From assembly GCA_027065555.1 (NCBI GenBank), contig JAMONS010000008.1, positions 1-55,972 of the forward strand: a DNA stretch of 55,972 bases, in the 5' to 3' direction. The notes below the pieces were generated by a model that worked only from the letters and a program-made list of their open reading frames with translations, did no database searches and had not been told where the DNA came from. This document shows positions 53,945 to 55,972 of this stretch, one piece after another. This DNA comes from Hyphomicrobiales bacterium (lineage in GTDB: Bacteria > Pseudomonadota > Alphaproteobacteria > Rhizobiales > Devosiaceae). The translations under genes and the position numbers were made by a program. Position 1 is the first letter of the stretch. Each line of letters opens with the position of its first letter.

Positions 53945-55009
53945 ATGTCTTGGGATAATAATTCAGGAGGCCCGTGGGGTCAGGGACCAAAAGGTCCAAA
54001 GGGGCCACAAGGCCCACAGGGCGGTGGTCCAAATCCACCAAACTTAGAAGAATTGTTTAACAAAGGGCGTGAGCAATTTGGTGGCGAACTTCCGGGTGGC
54101 AAATTTCTTATCATTGGCGCTCTTTTGGCAGCGCTTGTTTTTTGGTTGTTTCAATCGGTTTATCAAGTTGCTCCACAAGAAGTTGGCGTTGAATTGTTCT
54201 TAGGGGAACCAAAAGATCAGTTAAGCCTACCCGGTTTGCATTTTATTGTTTGGCCTCTTGAAACTGTTGAAAAAGTGGTAATTACTGAAAACCAAACACG
54301 TATTGCATCTGTTGGTGGCGGTAGAGCATCGGACGAAGAAGGTCTTATGCTTACTGGTGATCAAAATATAGTTGATGTGGCTTTCTCAATCATCTGGCGT
54401 GTTACTGACCCAAGAGATTATTTGTTTAATCTACGTTTCCCTGAGGAAATGGTCAGAAAAGCCTCTGAAAGCGCTATGCGTGAAGTTGCTGGGCGTCGCC
54501 AAGCGCAAGAAGTGTTCCGTGATGATCGTGCTGGCATTGCCATTGAAGTGAGAGATATTGCACAGGCAATTATGGCGTCTTATGATGCTGGTGTGACCAT
54601 TAGTTCTATTTCGATAGAAAACGTAGCGCCGCCACTAGAAGTTGCTGATGCGTTTGATGAAGTGCAACGTGCCGAGCAAGATGAAGATCGTTTCCAAGAA
54701 GAAGCTCGTCAATATGCCGCAACTTTACTGGGACAAGCTCGTGGACAAGCAGCGCAGTTACGTGAAGAAGCAGCAGCTTATAAGGATCGTGTGGTAAAAG
54801 AAGCAGAGGGTGAAGCAGCTCGCTTTATTTCAGTTTATGATGAATATGCAAAATCTCCTGAAGTAACACGCAAACGCCTATTCCTTGAAACAATGGAAGA
54901 AGTGCTTAGCACTTCAACTAAAATAATTGTTGAAGATGGTGCAAGTGGTTCTGGTGTAGTGCCTTATTTACCGCTTAACGAATTACGTAAACCTGCGGGG
55001 AGTAATTAA
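53945..55009 (+). CDS. hflK: HflK, subunit of the FtsH-modulating HflKC complex
   Basis: This 354-residue SPFH protein has a Gly/Pro-rich N-terminus (GPWGQGPKGPKGPQGP), one membrane span (about 55-75) and a periplasmic band-7 domain followed by a coiled coil (DRFQEEARQYAATLLGQARG). With HflC it encloses the FtsH protease in the inner membrane and tunes its activity. GAAAGGGACTTTT precedes the ATG. hflC starts 1 nt after its stop. Confidence 0.96.
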   Translation: MSWDNNSGGPWGQGPKGPKGPQGPQGGGPNPPNLEELFNKGREQFGGELPGGKFLIIGALLAALVFWLFQSVYQVAPQEVGVELFLGEPKDQLSLPGLHFIVWPLETVEKVVITENQTRIASVGGGRASDEEGLMLTGDQNIVDVAFSIIWRVTDPRDYLFNLRFPEEMVRKASESAMREVAGRRQAQEVFRDDRAGIAIEVRDIAQAIMASYDAGVTISSISIENVAPPLEVADAFDEVQRAEQDEDRFQEEARQYAATLLGQARGQAAQLREEAAAYKDRVVKEAEGEAARFISVYDEYAKSPEVTRKRLFLETMEEVLSTSTKIIVEDGASGSGVVPYLPLNELRKPAGSN

Positions 55010-55010
55010 C

Positions 55011-55907
55011 ATGAATAAATTAGTTATTATAGGCATCGTTGTAGTTGGTGCGCTTTATGTGTTTCTTTCCTCAATTTTTATTCTTAATGAGCGTGAGCAA
55101 GCGATTGTTACTCGATTTGGTGAAATTACCAATATTCATTCAGAACCGGGGCTTTATTTCAAATTGCCAACGGCAATAGTTGATAATGTGCAAATCATTG
55201 AAGATCGACTAATTCGTTATGATCTTGAAGATATTACGCTTCAGGTTTCTGGTGGTAAATTTTATAATGTTGATGCGTTTCTTACATATCGTATTAAAGA
55301 TGCCAGATTATTTCGTGAATCGGTTCTTGGTGATTTAAGGCTTGCCGAACAGCGCATTAATACTCGCCTAGAATCAGCGCTTCGTGGCGTTTATGGTAAG
55401 CGTGATTTTAATGATGCTCTTTCAGCGTTGCGTGCAGAAATGATGCGTGAAGCAAGAGATATAATTGTTAGTGATCTAGCCGAAATTGGTGTTGAAGTTA
55501 TTGATGTGCGGGTTCTTCGTACTGATTTAACTCAGCAAGTTTCAGCGCAAACCTATGATCGTATGAAGGCGGAACGTCTTGCGGAAGCTGCAAGGCTTCG
55601 TGCTCGTGGTCAAGAGCAAGCGCAGACTTTAAGAGCGATTGCTGATCGTCAAGCGGTCGAAACAGTTGCTTTGGCTCAACGTGATAGTGACATACTTCGA
55701 GGTGAAGGCGAAGCGGTTAGAAACGCTGTGTTTGCTGAGGCCTTTAACAAGGATATTGAGTTCTTTGAATTTTATCGTACAATGCAATCATATCGCGCAT
55801 CGCTGGTAAACACAGATACAACAATGTTACTATCGCCAAATACTGAGTTCTTCCAATATTTTGGTGGCTCAACAATGCAAGAAACTAAACCAGCACTTGG
55901 TCAGTGA
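55011..55907 (+). CDS. hflC: HflC, subunit of the HflKC complex
   Basis: This 298-residue partner of HflK begins with one membrane span (residues 4-24), then the SPFH domain (NEREQAIVTRFGEI, EPGLYFKLP) and a coiled coil with AERLAEAARLRARGQEQAQTLRAIADRQ. Its C-terminus, MQSYRASLVNTDTTMLLSPNTEFFQYF, matches family HflC. The stop overlaps the next gene by 3 nt, so the following DUF2065 gene is translationally coupled. Confidence 0.96.
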   Translation: MNKLVIIGIVVVGALYVFLSSIFILNEREQAIVTRFGEITNIHSEPGLYFKLPTAIVDNVQIIEDRLIRYDLEDITLQVSGGKFYNVDAFLTYRIKDARLFRESVLGDLRLAEQRINTRLESALRGVYGKRDFNDALSALRAEMMREARDIIVSDLAEIGVEVIDVRVLRTDLTQQVSAQTYDRMKAERLAEAARLRARGQEQAQTLRAIADRQAVETVALAQRDSDILRGEGEAVRNAVFAEAFNKDIEFFEFYRTMQSYRASLVNTDTTMLLSPNTEFFQYFGGSTMQETKPALGQ

Positions 55908-55972
55908 ACGACTTTTTAACGGCTCTGGCTCTGGTGCTAGTAATTGAAGGGCTACTTTATGCAGCCTTTCCA
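55904..55972 (+). CDS. DUF2065 family membrane protein (partial)
   Basis: A GTG overlapping the hflC stop opens a frame of 23 codons that runs off the window: VNDFLTALALVLVIEGLLYA. The pattern of an acidic residue inside a hydrophobic helix is typical of DUF2065 (YjeT-like), small two-span proteins that follow hflC in many proteobacteria. Only the first helix is visible. Confidence 0.75.
   Translation, partial: MNDFLTALALVLVIEGLLYAAFP

Overview
The window looks like a chromosomal segment of an AT-rich alphaproteobacterium, most likely in the Hyphomicrobiales/Rhizobiales. This rests on lineage-typical families and neighbourhoods: an F1-ATPase zeta-type inhibitor (DUF1476), DUF3126 behind cysE, PAS_5 and DUF2336 proteins, a BTLCP cysteine protease, a FeuPQ/PhoPQ-like two-component system, rlmB next to tRNA-Tyr/tRNA-Gly, tRNA-Trp before secE-nusG-rplKAJL-rpoBC, and thyA-GNAT-folA-hflKC. 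Genes are dense, with several 1-4 bp overlaps. No rRNA gene, CRISPR array, transposase or integrase was seen.

Region by region. 0.1-6.9 kb: a membrane acyltransferase, a cinA-gpt-tRNA-Leu-GIY-YIG run on the minus strand, map-radC, a GNAT protein and ccdA. 7-10.3 kb: purB, purC and purS with the zeta inhibitor between purB and purC; purQ and purL do not follow. 10.3-14.6 kb: flavin monooxygenase, alpha/beta hydrolase, cysE, DUF3126 and two small membrane proteins. 14.7-17 kb: a periplasmic LapG-like protease, a tandem PilZ protein and a PAS protein, all on the minus strand. 17-21.8 kb: rhomboid protease, hisI, folE, an Fe-S scaffold-like protein, yidD and thrS. 22-27.5 kb: small membrane and secreted proteins, a nitroreductase, a lytic transglycosylase, a DUF2336/HPt pair and nadK. 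27.6-31.6 kb: tRNA-Thr, a histidine kinase/response regulator/PepSY operon with a divergent secreted poly-aspartate protein, and rlmB. 31.8-39.4 kb: tRNA-Tyr and tRNA-Gly, then a transport block (ferric-type ABC importer, NADase-type glycan-binding-like protein, orphan TAXI binding protein), then tRNA-Trp. 39.7-52 kb: secE, nusG, L11, L1, L10, L7/L12, rpoB, rpoC. 52-56 kb: thyA, a GNAT protein, folA, hflK, hflC and the start of a DUF2065 gene.

The main unexplained structure is outside the genes. A GC-rich element of about 93 bp with a nearly invariant core occurs three times, always downstream of a tRNA gene and in the tRNA's orientation; two copies bracket the 7 kb transport block. A second family of structured GC-rich repeats lies before purS, before rplK and beside the GIY-YIG gene. 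A third GC-rich palindrome is fused to the CCA end of tRNA-Leu.

The best candidate for a little-described protein system is the FeuPQ/PhoPQ-like operon. It carries two exported proteins with aspartate tracts, one at the head of the operon and one divergent, and the shared promoter region holds an 11-bp tandem repeat of the kind OmpR-family regulators bind. Functions are inferred from recognisable motifs only; no database search was run.
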